From Mobilibacterium timonense (GTDB lineage: Bacteria; Bacillota; Clostridia; Peptostreptococcales; Anaerovoracaceae), in the NCBI RefSeq assembly GCF_900155555.1, contig NZ_FUHN01000004.1, positions 61,775 through 125,774 of the forward strand: DNA of 64,000 nt, given 5' to 3'. The translations under genes were made by a program, and so were the position numbers. Shown piece after piece: positions 1 through 8,260 of this stretch (position 1 is the stretch's first letter; the number at the start of each line of letters is the position of its first letter). The notes below the pieces were generated by a model. That model was not told the origin of the DNA and ran no database searches. It saw only the letters and a list, made by a program, of their open reading frames with translations.

Positions 1-210
1 GAGCTCCTTCTTTATTTCCTCAGGCTTAGGCAGTTCCGTCTGAAGCTCAGGTATTCCCGGCATGTCCTCCTTGAGGAGAGACTCGCACACTTCAACGCAC
101 TCATTGCAGATGTACACATCAGGTCCAACGATGATGCGCTTTACCTGGCTGCTCGACTTGCCGCAGAACGAGCAGGTCATCTCTGTTCTCCTGGTATCTT
201 TATTACCCAT
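1..210 (-). CDS. clpX: ATP-dependent Clp protease ATP-binding subunit ClpX (N-terminal part, cut by window edge)
   Basis: ClpX is the AAA+ unfoldase that feeds substrates into ClpP. Only the first 70 codons lie in the window; the gene runs off the left edge, so the AAA+ module is not visible. What is visible is the N-terminal zinc-binding domain: the reverse-strand reading starts MGNKDTRRTEM and has a CSFC pair (Cys13, Cys16) and a CNEC pair (Cys35, Cys38), the four-cysteine zinc module typical of ClpX. The ATG at 210 is preceded by AAAGGCGG at good spacing. It follows clpP by 44 bases, and with tig forms the common tig-clpP-clpX order. Confidence 0.93.
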   Translation of the reverse strand, partial: MGNKDTRRTEMTCSFCGKSSSQVKRIIVGPDVYICNECVEVCESLLKEDMPGIPELQTELPKPEEIKKEL

Positions 211-254
211 ATACCGCCTTTCTGAATGTCATGCCCCTTTGTTTGAATTATGGA

Positions 255-836
255 CTATCTGTGTTCCACGACTCTGTCTATGAGGCCGTACTCCAGGGCC
301 TCCTGCGCGGACATGAAGTTGTCTCTCTCCGTATCTCTCTCGATCGTCTCCAGTGGCTGTCCGGTGTTCTCGGACAGGATCCTGTTCAGCTTCTCTCTCG
401 TCTTGAGGAGCCACTCTGTGTGTATCTTGACGTCTGTGGCCTGACCCTGAGCCCCTCCCAGAGGCTGGTGGATCATTATCTCTGCATTAGGAAGCGCGTA
501 GCGCTTGCCCTTCGTACCTGAAGACAGGAGCAGAGAGCCCATGCTGGCTCCGAGTCCCATGCAGATCGTGCAGATGTCAGGCTTTACGTATCTCATTGTG
601 TCGTATATAGCCATGCCTGCAGTCACCGAACCTCCCGGTGAATTGATGTATACGTTTATGTCCTTTTCCGGATCCTCCGCCTCCAGATAGAGCAGCTGTG
701 CTACCACCAGGCTGGCTGTGTGATCCGTTATTTCCTCATCGATAAAAATGATCCTGTCCTTCAGGAGTCTCGAGTAGATGTCGTAACTTCTCTCCCCTGC
801 CCCGGACTGATCTATGACATATGGGATCATGTTCAT
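255..836 (-). CDS. clpP: ATP-dependent Clp protease proteolytic subunit ClpP
   Basis: Serine protease that forms the tetradecameric degradation chamber used with ClpX. Starting at the ATG at 836 gives 193 residues beginning [10 protein letters not shown], the usual start region of Firmicute ClpP, with GGGAG upstream. In that numbering the catalytic triad falls at Ser98 (GLGASMGS), His123 (MIHQPLGG) and Asp172 (ERDNFMS), with the oxyanion loop at 65-70 (NSPGGS). The open frame extends 19 codons further upstream to 893, but that extension is not typical of the family and lacks a convincing ribosome site. Lies between tig (150 bases upstream) and clpX (44 bases downstream), probably one transcript. 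Confidence 0.95.
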   Translation of the reverse strand: MNMIPYVIDQSGAGERSYDIYSRLLKDRIIFIDEEITDHTASLVVAQLLYLEAEDPEKDINVYINSPGGSVTAGMAIYDTMRYVKPDICTICMGLGASMGSLLLSSGTKGKRYALPNAEIMIHQPLGGAQGQATDVKIHTEWLLKTREKLNRILSENTGQPLETIERDTERDNFMSAQEALEYGLIDRVVEHR

Positions 837-986
837 GGATCCATCTCCCTTCGATTTATATGATCCTGATTTACCATATACAAATTTGGACACGGCCCGC
901 GGTCAGTGCCGGAGCCGCGTCCTTTTGCAATCAGTAGGATTCGCCCCCTGCATCACTGCAGAGGATCTGATCTCAGAATCGCGTAA

Positions 987-2330
987 CTACTTATCTTCCT
1001 CTTCCTTGTCCTCATCGGCGGCTTCCTGTGCAGGCTCCTCCTTAGGCTCTACCTGTACAGCGTTGTCGAAGATGAAGTCAAGAGCCTTCCTCGTCTGAAC
1101 ATCGTCTGCGAACAGTCTCGTATCTCCGTTGATCATCTTCTTGACCTGATCAACAGTGTTTCCGTACTGCTCGGCGAAGTCCTGGATCTCCTTCTCAATC
1201 TCTTCGTCGGAAGCCTTTATGTCCTCCTGGTTGATGATACCTCTCAGGATGACCTTGGAAGCTGCTCTCTTCTCAGCGTCTTCCTTTGTCTGCTCTCTCA
1301 GGTCCTTCATGGATGTGCCGGAGAACTGCAGATACTGGTCGAGGCTAAGTCCCTGATACTGAAGCTGCTGCTGGAGCTCCTGGATCATGCTGTCCGTCTC
1401 GTTCTCGATCATCTGCTGAGGAAGCTCGAGGCCGTTGCTCTTGTAAACGCTCTCCAGCAGTCTGTCCTTCATGATCTCCACGGCTCTGTCGTCCGCAGCC
1501 TTCTGCATCTGCTCTCTCAGATCCTTCTTGTACTCCTCGAGAGTGTCGAACTCACTCACGTCGCTGGCGAAGTCATCGTCCAGCTCAGGGAGCACCTCGG
1601 TCTTGATCTCGTGTACCTTTACCTTGAACACGGCGTCAGCACCAGCCAGCTCCTTGGCCTGATACTCTTCAGGGAATGTGACCTTTACCTCTACCTCATC
1701 TCCAGGCTTAGCTCCTACCAGCTGATCTTCGAAACCAGGGATGAACTGTCCGGATCCCAGCTTGAGCTCGAAATTCTCGCCCTTTCCTCCCTGGAACTCC
1801 TCACCGTCCTTATATCCGGTGAAATCGATGATGACCGTATCGTCATTCTCTGCCGGCCTGTCCTCGACGGACTCCATCCTTGCGCCTCTCTTGCGCTCTC
1901 TCTCCAGCCTGTCATCCAGTTCTTCGTCTGTTACGGTCTTGAACTGCTTCTCTACCTCTACGCCCTTGTAGTCCTTGATCTCTCTCTCAGGGAAGCAGAG
2001 AACTGTAGCTCTGATAACGACATCCTGTCCGTTCTTGATCTCATCTGCGTCCAGCTGAGGCTGTGCGATAACGTCAAGATCAAGGTCATTGAGAGCTTCC
2101 GGATATCCGGACTGGAGCAGGTCATTCAGGGCCTCTTCATAGAAAATATCCTGTCCGTACATATTCTCGATCAGCTTGCGAGGCGCCTTGCCCTTGCGGA
2201 ATCCGTCGATGCGGAACTTGTCCTTGTTTGCCTTGTAAGCTCTGGAGATCGCGGCATCAAATTCCTCAGGGGAGAAGCTCATCTCAAACTTCTTGCTGTC
2301 TCCATCCTTCTCAATGAATGTAGCTTTCAT
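987..2330 (-). CDS. tig: Trigger factor (ribosome-associated chaperone, peptidyl-prolyl isomerase)
   Basis: Ribosome-bound chaperone that meets nascent chains at the exit tunnel. 447 residues, the usual length. Visible parts: an N-terminal ribosome-binding domain with the signature GFRKGKAP near residue 43; an FKBP-type PPIase domain at roughly 160-245 (DDTVIIDFTGYKDGEEF, GSGQFIPGFEDQLVG); and a long helical C-terminal chaperone domain, ending in an acidic Glu/Asp/Lys-rich tail (about the last 20 residues). The ATG at 2330 has GGAGGATATTA before it. First of the tig-clpP-clpX set; the upstream CYTH gene may belong to the same transcript, since no clear terminator separates them. Confidence 0.96.
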   Translation of the reverse strand: MKATFIEKDGDSKKFEMSFSPEEFDAAISRAYKANKDKFRIDGFRKGKAPRKLIENMYGQDIFYEEALNDLLQSGYPEALNDLDLDVIAQPQLDADEIKNGQDVVIRATVLCFPEREIKDYKGVEVEKQFKTVTDEELDDRLERERKRGARMESVEDRPAENDDTVIIDFTGYKDGEEFQGGKGENFELKLGSGQFIPGFEDQLVGAKPGDEVEVKVTFPEEYQAKELAGADAVFKVKVHEIKTEVLPELDDDFASDVSEFDTLEEYKKDLREQMQKAADDRAVEIMKDRLLESVYKSNGLELPQQMIENETDSMIQELQQQLQYQGLSLDQYLQFSGTSMKDLREQTKEDAEKRAASKVILRGIINQEDIKASDEEIEKEIQDFAEQYGNTVDQVKKMINGDTRLFADDVQTRKALDFIFDNAVQVEPKEEPAQEAADEDKEEEDK

Positions 2331-2447
2331 TAATATCCTCCTGCATTTCTGCTCAAATTAGTTACTGCTTTGTTTATTTCCACTGACACTGTACCCGATG
2401 GAGCCGGGCGCCTCCGTCCGCTCCTGCCTTCCGGCCGGTCCGGCTGA

Positions 2448-3089
2448 TCAGTAGCTTTCACCTATCTCTGAAACGTCCTGTGCAAACCCCCGCTGGAGCT
2501 TAGAGGCATTCTCCGGCTTGAGGTCGAACTTCTCGGCAATGCTTGTCGCCACTTCCCGGAAATCGTCCTCGTCTCCGTGGTACCACTCCACCTCCATCTC
2601 AAGGATGACGCTGTCACCGTTCTCACCGTGGATGACTCCGTCATCAAAGGAAAGTGCACTCATGGACCTGCCTGTGTCCACCTTGATAAGCTGTCTCACG
2701 AACTCCATCTCCACCAGCTTCACCAGCTTCTTGTCGCCGGCAGCCCTGAGGAGCACGTCATATGCATCACTGGACTCAAAAGCCTTGATATCAGGATCCT
2801 CTGCAAACCGCTCATCGTTGATCACCAGGTTGAACTCCTCCCTTGAATGGAGTCCGTCATCGACCCGGTTGTCCCACTTGATGGTGGCAGTGATGCGGTC
2901 GTTCTCGTGCCTGATGCGGTACGCGATACCCGCCTTTCTCAGGTCCTGATCCTGAGTATCAAAGTAAACTGCGTGCATCCTGATGTCCTCCAGATTATCC
3001 CTGTTGACAAAAGGATCCAGCATCGGGTCGTTGAGGATCTGCCGTATCTGGGCTCTGTCCTCAAGCCTGTACTTGTATTCTGTTTCCAT
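2448..3089 (-). CDS. CYTH-domain protein (triphosphate tunnel metalloenzyme family)
   Basis: Member of the CYTH superfamily, whose members hydrolyse inorganic triphosphate or make cAMP/thiamine triphosphate inside an eight-stranded tunnel. The hallmark ExExK motif is at the N terminus (Glu2, Glu4, Lys6 in METEYKYR), followed by spaced charged motifs: YRIR near residue 57, TIKW near 69, SREEF near 82 and EMEVEW in the C-terminal half, as expected for tunnel-facing Arg/Lys/Glu pairs. 213 residues. No CHAD domain is attached. The ATG at 3089 follows AGGAGTGTAATTATATAC. Substrate cannot be assigned; inorganic triphosphatase is the commonest activity in bacterial stand-alone members. Confidence 0.85.
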   Translation of the reverse strand: METEYKYRLEDRAQIRQILNDPMLDPFVNRDNLEDIRMHAVYFDTQDQDLRKAGIAYRIRHENDRITATIKWDNRVDDGLHSREEFNLVINDERFAEDPDIKAFESSDAYDVLLRAAGDKKLVKLVEMEFVRQLIKVDTGRSMSALSFDDGVIHGENGDSVILEMEVEWYHGDEDDFREVATSIAEKFDLKPENASKLQRGFAQDVSEIGESY

Positions 3090-3214
3090 GTATATAATTA
3101 CACTCCTGTTTGTAATGTTTTCAGGTCTTCAGGCGGTGCTTCGCCTTAGGAACACCCCCGGCTGCAGATCCTTCAGCACCAAAAGAGGGCTCGTCCCCGC
3201 AAATATACCGTTGT

Positions 3215-3243
3215 ATTCTACATAAATTGCCTATTGTTGTCAA
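3215..3243 (-). promoter_or_regulatory. Sigma-A type promoter for the CYTH gene, with a leader of about 120 bases
   Basis: Reverse-strand reading: TTGACA (3238-3243), 17-base spacer, TAGAAT (3215-3220). The start point should be near 3208, leaving a leader of about 118 bases before the ATG at 3089. The leader contains self-complementary segments (GGTGCT near 3160 with AGCACC near 3131; the small hairpin GGCG-AAGCAC-CGCC), so it may fold, but I recognise no riboswitch family. Confidence 0.7.
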
Positions 3244-3322
3244 TTAGAACAGGCTTGTCCCCGTTTGAAGTCTCTGTTTTTTTCACGAACAATGGTGATT
3301 TGGTCTCAACATCGGGAAAAAA

Positions 3323-4123
3323 TCAGTTTTCCAGCTTTTTCAGCTTGATTTTCGCATCATTGTTCCCCACCAGCATGTCAGTCATCCTGAGGAAATTGTC
3401 CGACAGGTCGCTGGCGTAATACCTGTCCACCATCTGGTTCTCGACCGCCAGCTGGTCTCTTTCCTTCAAAAGGCTTTCCGCCTCCAGTATCACTTCCCTG
3501 GAAGAACTGTAAAACTCCAGCTTAGGATAGATGCTGTGTATCCTGTGGGCTATCAGAGGATAGTGGGTACAGCCAAGGATCAGACGATCAAAGTCATTTT
3601 CGGCCACGAAATCGTCCATATAGTAGCGGATGGTAAGATCCATTATCTCGTTGTCGATTATCCCTTCCTCCACCAGTGGAACGAAGGCAGGGCACGCCAG
3701 ACTGAACGTCTTCACCTGAGGGTCGAATGAGTGTATAGTGTCCGGGTACACATTGCTTTTGATAGTGACCTTTGTGCCTATTATTCCCACGCTTCTGCAT
3801 CCGTCTTCTGCGACTCTTTTCGCAGTCGGCTCGACCACTCCCAGTATCGGGATCTCGGGATGCCTCTCCCTGAGCATCGGAAGGGCCATGGCCGTCACTG
3901 TGTTGCAGGCGATTATTATCATCTTGACGTCTTTTGCGGCAAGGTAATCCACGATCTGAACAGCGAATTCCCTGATGGTCTCCGGAGATTTGGAACCGTA
4001 TGGCGTCCTCGCCGTGTCACCGTAAAAGATCACGTGCTCCAGCGGCAGTCTTTCGTGAAGAGCCATCACGCTGGTGAGCCCTCCGATCCCCGAGTCGAAG
4101 AATCCAATTGGTCTGTTGTCCAT
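3323..4123 (-). CDS. murI: Glutamate racemase
   Basis: Converts L-glutamate to D-glutamate for peptidoglycan using two cysteines and no cofactor. 266 residues. The N-terminal FFDSGIGGLT motif and the two catalytic cysteine motifs are present: ACNT with Cys73, and LGCTHYP near residue 184. Asp10 and Ser11 in FDSGIGG complete the substrate pocket. The ATG at 4123 is preceded by GGGAGAGATGCTGA. Separated from the upstream tRNA-Leu by that tRNA's terminator. The region between this gene's end and the CYTH promoter (3244-3322) shows no clear terminator. Confidence 0.95.
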   Translation of the reverse strand: MDNRPIGFFDSGIGGLTSVMALHERLPLEHVIFYGDTARTPYGSKSPETIREFAVQIVDYLAAKDVKMIIIACNTVTAMALPMLRERHPEIPILGVVEPTAKRVAEDGCRSVGIIGTKVTIKSNVYPDTIHSFDPQVKTFSLACPAFVPLVEEGIIDNEIMDLTIRYYMDDFVAENDFDRLILGCTHYPLIAHRIHSIYPKLEFYSSSREVILEAESLLKERDQLAVENQMVDRYYASDLSDNFLRMTDMLVGNNDAKIKLKKLEN

Positions 4124-4172
4124 TCAGCATCTCTCCCCTGTTCCCGCAAGATCCGTGAAGAGGACCTTTGCT

Positions 4173-4201
4173 AAAAAAATCCCCCTTGCAGAGCAAGGGG
4201 G
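4173..4201 (-). terminator. Rho-independent terminator downstream of tRNA-Leu
   Basis: On the minus strand: CCCCCTTGC, short loop, GCAAGGGGG, then ATTTTTTT. It lies immediately 3' of the tRNA-Leu CCA end and before murI, so the tRNA is probably transcribed alone. Confidence 0.9.
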
Positions 4202-4206
4202 TTTCC

Positions 4207-4292
4207 TGGTGCGGATGGTGGGACTCGAACCCACATGATTTGTGGTCACACGGACCTGAACCGTGCGCGTCTGCCAATTCCGCCACATCCGC
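4207..4292 (-). tRNA. tRNA-Leu (anticodon CAG), CCA encoded
   Basis: 86 bases including the encoded 3' CCA. The acceptor stem pairs GCGGATG with CATCCGC, discriminator A. The anticodon stem-loop CACGG-TTCAGGT-CCGTG places CAG at 4256-4258 (reverse strand). The T arm is GTGGG-TTCGAGT-CCCAC, and a long variable arm typical of class II tRNA-Leu sits between them. Own promoter upstream and a strong terminator downstream. Confidence 0.96.
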
Positions 4293-4328
4293 TCATCGTG
4301 GCTTTCCGTATTCGCAACGACAGGTAAT

Positions 4329-4357
4329 AATATATACTAATCGCCGCCCTTTGTAAA
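4329..4357 (-). promoter_or_regulatory. Promoter of tRNA-Leu
   Basis: Reverse-strand TTTACA (4352-4357), 17-base spacer, TATATT (4329-4334), about 36 bases before the tRNA 5' end. Confidence 0.7.
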
Positions 4358-4430
4358 GCCACTTTTTAAAATTCTTTTATACTATCTTTTCTTTCAGACG
4401 TCCTGCGTGACAGTTGAAGATCCCGGCAGT

Positions 4431-5813
4431 CTACTGACCGTACATCTCATTCAGCAGCCGCGCCACGTAGACCCCGCTGGCCGACGCCTGAGACAGGGAG
4501 TGCGTGACTCCCGCGCCATCTCCGATAGCGTAAAATCCTTTTACGGAAGTCTCCAGATGGTCATCCACCGGAACATTTGAGTTGTAGAACTTCACCTCGA
4601 CGCCGTAGAGGAGTGTGTCGTCGTTCGCAGTTCCCGGAGCGATCTTGTCAAGGGCGTATATCATCTCGATGATGTCGTCCAGCTGGCGCTTAGGGATGAC
4701 AAGGCTCAGGTCGCCTGCCGTGGCCTTGAGCGTAGGAACGGTAAAGGACTTTTTCATTCTCCGCTCGCTGCTTCTCCTGCCCTTCACCAGGTCGCCGAAG
4801 CGCTGAAGGAGGACACCTCCTCCCAGGAGATTAGACAGCTTGGCTATGGATTCGCCATATTCGTTGCTGTCTCTGAACGGCTCCGTGAAGTTGTTGGTCA
4901 CGAGGAGCGCAAAGTTCGTGTTGTTCGTGTGCCTCTTCGGGTCCGCATAGCTGTGGCCGTTCACCGTGATTATTCCATTGGTGTTTTCCGACACGACTTC
5001 TCCGTATGGATTCATGCAAAAAGTCCTCACCCGGTCATTGTACTGCCTGGTCTGGTATACGATCTTGCTCTCATAGACCTCGTCGGTGATGTGCTTGAAT
5101 ATCTCCGCCGGAAGCTCGACCCTGACTCCGATGTCCACCCTGTTGCTGATCTCCTGGATGCCGAAGGACCGGCAGACCTTGGAGATCCACTTAGACCCGG
5201 ACCTTCCCGTTGCCAGTACCACCTGGGCTGCGCTGTAGACATTGCCGTCGCTGTCCGTAACCACGAAACGGTCTCCCCTTTTCTCAACAGTATCCACGGT
5301 GGTCCTGAGCCTGATATCCACCTTCTTGCTGATGTAGTCGTAGATCTTGCCGAGGATCTTAACGTTTCTGTCTGTTCCTAGATGCCTTACCTTTGCGTCC
5401 AGCAGGTGGAGATCGTGCTGAAGGCATTTTCTCTTGAGATCCGAGTTTGCGGTACTGTAAAGCTTGGCGTCTGAGCCACCGAAGGAGCACAGCACGTCGT
5501 CCACGTACTCCATTAGCTCCATGGCGGTATCGTCACCCACATATTCGTGGAGGTCGCCGCCGAACTGGTTGGTGATGTTATACTTTCCGTCTGACAGAGT
5601 CCCTGCTCCGCCGTACCCGTTCATTATGTGGCACGGGCTGCACTTTATGCATTTCTCGGTCTTTCCGGCCTTGATGGGACAGATGCGCTCTTCCAGAGCC
5701 GCCCCCTTGTCCATCATCAGCACTTTACAGCTGGTGTTCAGCTTAGTGAGTTCATAGGACAGAAAAACTCCTCCGGCCCCGGCTCCAATGATGATCACAT
5801 CATAGTCTTTCAT
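4431..5813 (-). CDS. FAD-dependent oxidoreductase (uncharacterised flavoprotein dehydrogenase family)
   Basis: Cytoplasmic flavoprotein with a Rossmann FAD-binding fold at the N terminus (DVIIIGAGAGGVFLSYEL, dinucleotide motif GAGAGG), a substrate region, and a C-terminal FAD motif (GFYAIGDGAGVTHSLSQA) in the last 40 residues. A cysteine-rich stretch, CPIKAGKTEKCIKCSPC, lies near residues 45-61, followed by GGAGTLSDGK; this arrangement is characteristic of the COG2509-type dehydrogenases of anaerobes. 460 residues from the ATG at 5813, which has GGGAGA nine bases upstream; the frame is open to 5846 but that start has weaker support. Substrate unknown. Stands alone between the tRNA promoter and a hairpin at about 5850. 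Confidence 0.85.
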   Translation of the reverse strand: MKDYDVIIIGAGAGGVFLSYELTKLNTSCKVLMMDKGAALEERICPIKAGKTEKCIKCSPCHIMNGYGGAGTLSDGKYNITNQFGGDLHEYVGDDTAMELMEYVDDVLCSFGGSDAKLYSTANSDLKRKCLQHDLHLLDAKVRHLGTDRNVKILGKIYDYISKKVDIRLRTTVDTVEKRGDRFVVTDSDGNVYSAAQVVLATGRSGSKWISKVCRSFGIQEISNRVDIGVRVELPAEIFKHITDEVYESKIVYQTRQYNDRVRTFCMNPYGEVVSENTNGIITVNGHSYADPKRHTNNTNFALLVTNNFTEPFRDSNEYGESIAKLSNLLGGGVLLQRFGDLVKGRRSSERRMKKSFTVPTLKATAGDLSLVIPKRQLDDIIEMIYALDKIAPGTANDDTLLYGVEVKFYNSNVPVDDHLETSVKGFYAIGDGAGVTHSLSQASASGVYVARLLNEMYGQ

Positions 5814-5844
5814 CGATATATTTCTCCCTTTCATCCCTTTACAC

Positions 5845-5879
5845 ACAACAAGACCGTCACACCCGGAAAGGCGTGACGG
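5845..5879 (-). terminator. Probable weak terminator after the DUF1292 gene
   Basis: Inverted repeat CCGTCAC ... GTGACGG (5854-5860 and 5873-5879) followed on the minus strand by a T/G-rich, not pure T, stretch. Lies in the gap between the DUF1292 gene and the flavoprotein gene. Confidence 0.4.
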
Positions 5880-5930
5880 CTCACTTTACTTTTGTCTGGA
5901 ATAAAACCGGTCCCCTATCAGGATACGGAA

Positions 5931-6224
5931 CTAGTCCTCTGCGTCCATGAGCTTGTCCAGCTCTGCAACTGCCGCATCGAACTCGTCCTCATCGTCGATA
6001 TCAAGGATCTCGAAGGTGTCGTCATCGTTATCCTTGTATCCGTAGATATATACATCGTCTGTGCCGTCGTCAGGAGCGAGAGCGATGTACTCCTTGTCGT
6101 TGAGGTCGAAAACTCCGATGATAAAGCAGTCAACGGCTGTGCCGTCATCGAACTCCAGAGTTATGAAATCCTCATCCTCGTCAGTAACCTCTTCTGCCAG
6201 ATTCTCGCGCTGTTCCTCAGACAT
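5931..6224 (-). CDS. DUF1292 domain-containing protein (YrzB-like)
   Basis: Small, strongly acidic protein (97 residues) of the DUF1292 family widespread in Bacillota and of unknown function. The recognisable core is ITLEFDDGTAVDC followed by DLNDKEYIALAP and the C-terminal EDEFDAAVAELDKLM. Start ATG at 6224 follows AAGGAGAAATGAC. In many Bacillota members of this family sit near alaS/ruvX genes; here it stands just downstream of uvrC (about 110 bases away) on the same strand, so no such neighbourhood clue applies. Confidence 0.85.
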   Translation of the reverse strand: MSEEQRENLAEEVTDEDEDFITLEFDDGTAVDCFIIGVFDLNDKEYIALAPDDGTDDVYIYGYKDNDDDTFEILDIDDEDEFDAAVAELDKLMDAED

Positions 6225-6333
6225 GTCATTTCTCCTTTTAATACTAAATACCGTGTCTTCCGTTCTGGAAAAAAGATCCTTGTAAATGTAACATGTATGC
6301 CGTGGTTTTGCAAGGTCTTTCGGGCATTTCGAC

Positions 6334-8256
6334 CTATTTCGTTTCAGTGGTCTTTCCGCTGTGAAAATATTCTATAACGCTCTCCGCGGCTCTGGCGTTC
6401 ATGCCGTCCACCTTGATCAGATCATCGTATGATGCGTTTTTGACCGCCTCCACGCTGCGGAAATGCCTGAGGAGCTCCTGCCGCCTTCTCGGACCGATAC
6501 CCGGGATATTTTCCAGACCCGATGCGATCATGCGCTTGCTCCGTCTGTCCTTCTGGAAGGTTATGGCGAACCGGTGGACCTCTTCCTGGATAGATCCCGC
6601 ATAGCTGAAGAGCATGGTGTCACCCCTCAGGTCCATCTCGCTGCCATCCTCGAATACGATCGCCCTGGTCCTGTGGACGTCGTCCTTCGCAAGGCCAACA
6701 ACGGGAATGGACATTCTGAAGGCATCCACGATCTTTTTCACGGCGTGCACCTGTCCCAGTCCGCCGTCTATGAAAAACAGGTCCGGGAAGTGATCGAATC
6801 CCGGATCTCCCGCCTTTCCTCTCTTCAGGCGCCTGTACATGACCTCCTGAAGGCTCCCGTAGTCGTCTCCAGCCTCGGCGTTCCTGATCTTGAATTTCCT
6901 GTAGTCCTTCCTTACCGGCTTCCGTCCTTCGTATACCACCATGGCACCGACCATGTCCAGGCCGTTGAGGTTGGATATATCGTAGGCCTCGATCCTGTAA
7001 TCACGATCCTCCTCCGGATCAGCAAGATAGGGCTGTGAGCCGCTTATCTCCGACGCCCTGACTATGATCTTTTCTATCTTTTCCCTGAGCTTCCTCTGGC
7101 GCTCGTGGTCTCTGTCCGCCCTGAGGTCCAGATCCCTGAGCAGCTGCAGGGAATCTGCGGAGGCCATATCCAGGATCGCCTTTTTGTCTCCTCTCTCCGG
7201 AACGATGATCCTGGTCTTGTGACCGGTGTCCCTCTTTTCCAGGCGGTTGGTCTCGTTGGTCTCGTTCAGCAGATCGGCCAGCAGCTCCTGGTCTTCTATG
7301 TGGACCGGCAAGAGTATCTCTCTCGGAAGTCTCGTGCTCGTGAGATAGTATTGCTTGATGAACGCAGAGAGGAGCTCTTCCTTATTGCCGGATGCTCCCT
7401 GGCTGTCCATGTAGAAGACCTCTCTCCCGGTCATCTTACCATCTCTCACCTTGTACTGGACGACGATGGAATTCTTCTGGGTGGAAAGAGGCATCAGCAC
7501 GTCCTTGTCTCTCTCCCCTATCATGGTGGCCCGCTGGGTCTCCCCGAGAGTCTCCAGGGCCGTAATGTAGTCCCTGTACTTGGCGGCCTGTTCGTAGCGG
7601 AGCGCCTCTGACTCTTTGTACATCTGCTCCTTCAGGTGCTCACGGACCTCCTTGTCCCGTCCTTCCAGGATCTTGAGGATGTCCTCTATCATATCGTCGT
7701 ATTCGGCACGGTCAACGTTCCCGAGGCACGGTCCCATGCACTTGCCTATGTGGTAGTTGAGACAAGGCCTGAAGCTGTCCGGAAAAGATGTCCTGGCGCA
7801 CTTTTTCGTCGGATACATCTCGTCCAGCATCTTTATTATGCGGCCCACCGCCCCGCTGTCGGAATACGGACCGAAGTACCTGCTCCCGTCCCTTTTCAGA
7901 AGGCGCGTCCTCATCACCCTTGGATATTCCTCGTTTGTGGTGACCACGATGTACGGGTAGGTCTTGTCGTCCTTGAGGAGAATGTTGTACTTCGGCATGT
8001 ATTTCTTTATGAGGTTGGACTCCAGGATCAGCGCCTCCATCTCCGTGGCGCAGGTGATGTAGTCAAACTCCGCGATGTTGGCCACGAGAGCCCGCACCTT
8101 CGGATCCGACTGTCCCTGGCTGCGAAAATAGGATCTGACCCTGTTGCGCAGGTTCACGGCCTTCCCCACATATATGACCTGTCCCAGGCTGTCCTTGTGC
8201 ATGTAGACGCCCGGGCTCTTCGGAAGTTTTTTCAGTTCAGCTTCGATGTCAAACAT
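6334..8256 (-). CDS. uvrC: Excinuclease ABC subunit C
   Basis: Dual-incision nuclease of nucleotide excision repair. 640 residues with all expected parts: GIY-YIG nuclease at the N terminus (PGVY at 15-18, IYVGK at 28-32, Arg39); four cysteines spaced C-x11-C-x7-C-x3-C near residues 153-177, the pattern reported to hold an iron-sulfur cluster in UvrC; a UVR motif near 205-240; the RNase H-like second nuclease domain (AYDISNLNG, FFIDGGLGQVHA); and C-terminal helix-hairpin-helix repeats (IPGIGPRRRQELL). Starts four bases after the stop of the PBP-like gene and lacks a strong Shine-Dalgarno, so translational coupling is likely. Confidence 0.96.
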   Translation of the reverse strand: MFDIEAELKKLPKSPGVYMHKDSLGQVIYVGKAVNLRNRVRSYFRSQGQSDPKVRALVANIAEFDYITCATEMEALILESNLIKKYMPKYNILLKDDKTYPYIVVTTNEEYPRVMRTRLLKRDGSRYFGPYSDSGAVGRIIKMLDEMYPTKKCARTSFPDSFRPCLNYHIGKCMGPCLGNVDRAEYDDMIEDILKILEGRDKEVREHLKEQMYKESEALRYEQAAKYRDYITALETLGETQRATMIGERDKDVLMPLSTQKNSIVVQYKVRDGKMTGREVFYMDSQGASGNKEELLSAFIKQYYLTSTRLPREILLPVHIEDQELLADLLNETNETNRLEKRDTGHKTRIIVPERGDKKAILDMASADSLQLLRDLDLRADRDHERQRKLREKIEKIIVRASEISGSQPYLADPEEDRDYRIEAYDISNLNGLDMVGAMVVYEGRKPVRKDYRKFKIRNAEAGDDYGSLQEVMYRRLKRGKAGDPGFDHFPDLFFIDGGLGQVHAVKKIVDAFRMSIPVVGLAKDDVHRTRAIVFEDGSEMDLRGDTMLFSYAGSIQEEVHRFAITFQKDRRSKRMIASGLENIPGIGPRRRQELLRHFRSVEAVKNASYDDLIKVDGMNARAAESVIEYFHSGKTTETK

Positions 8257-8260
8257 TGCT

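Noticed and set aside
255..893. ClpP with a 19-residue N-terminal extension
   Set aside because: The extension is not part of the family, and the catalytic residues take their usual numbers only from the ATG at 836.
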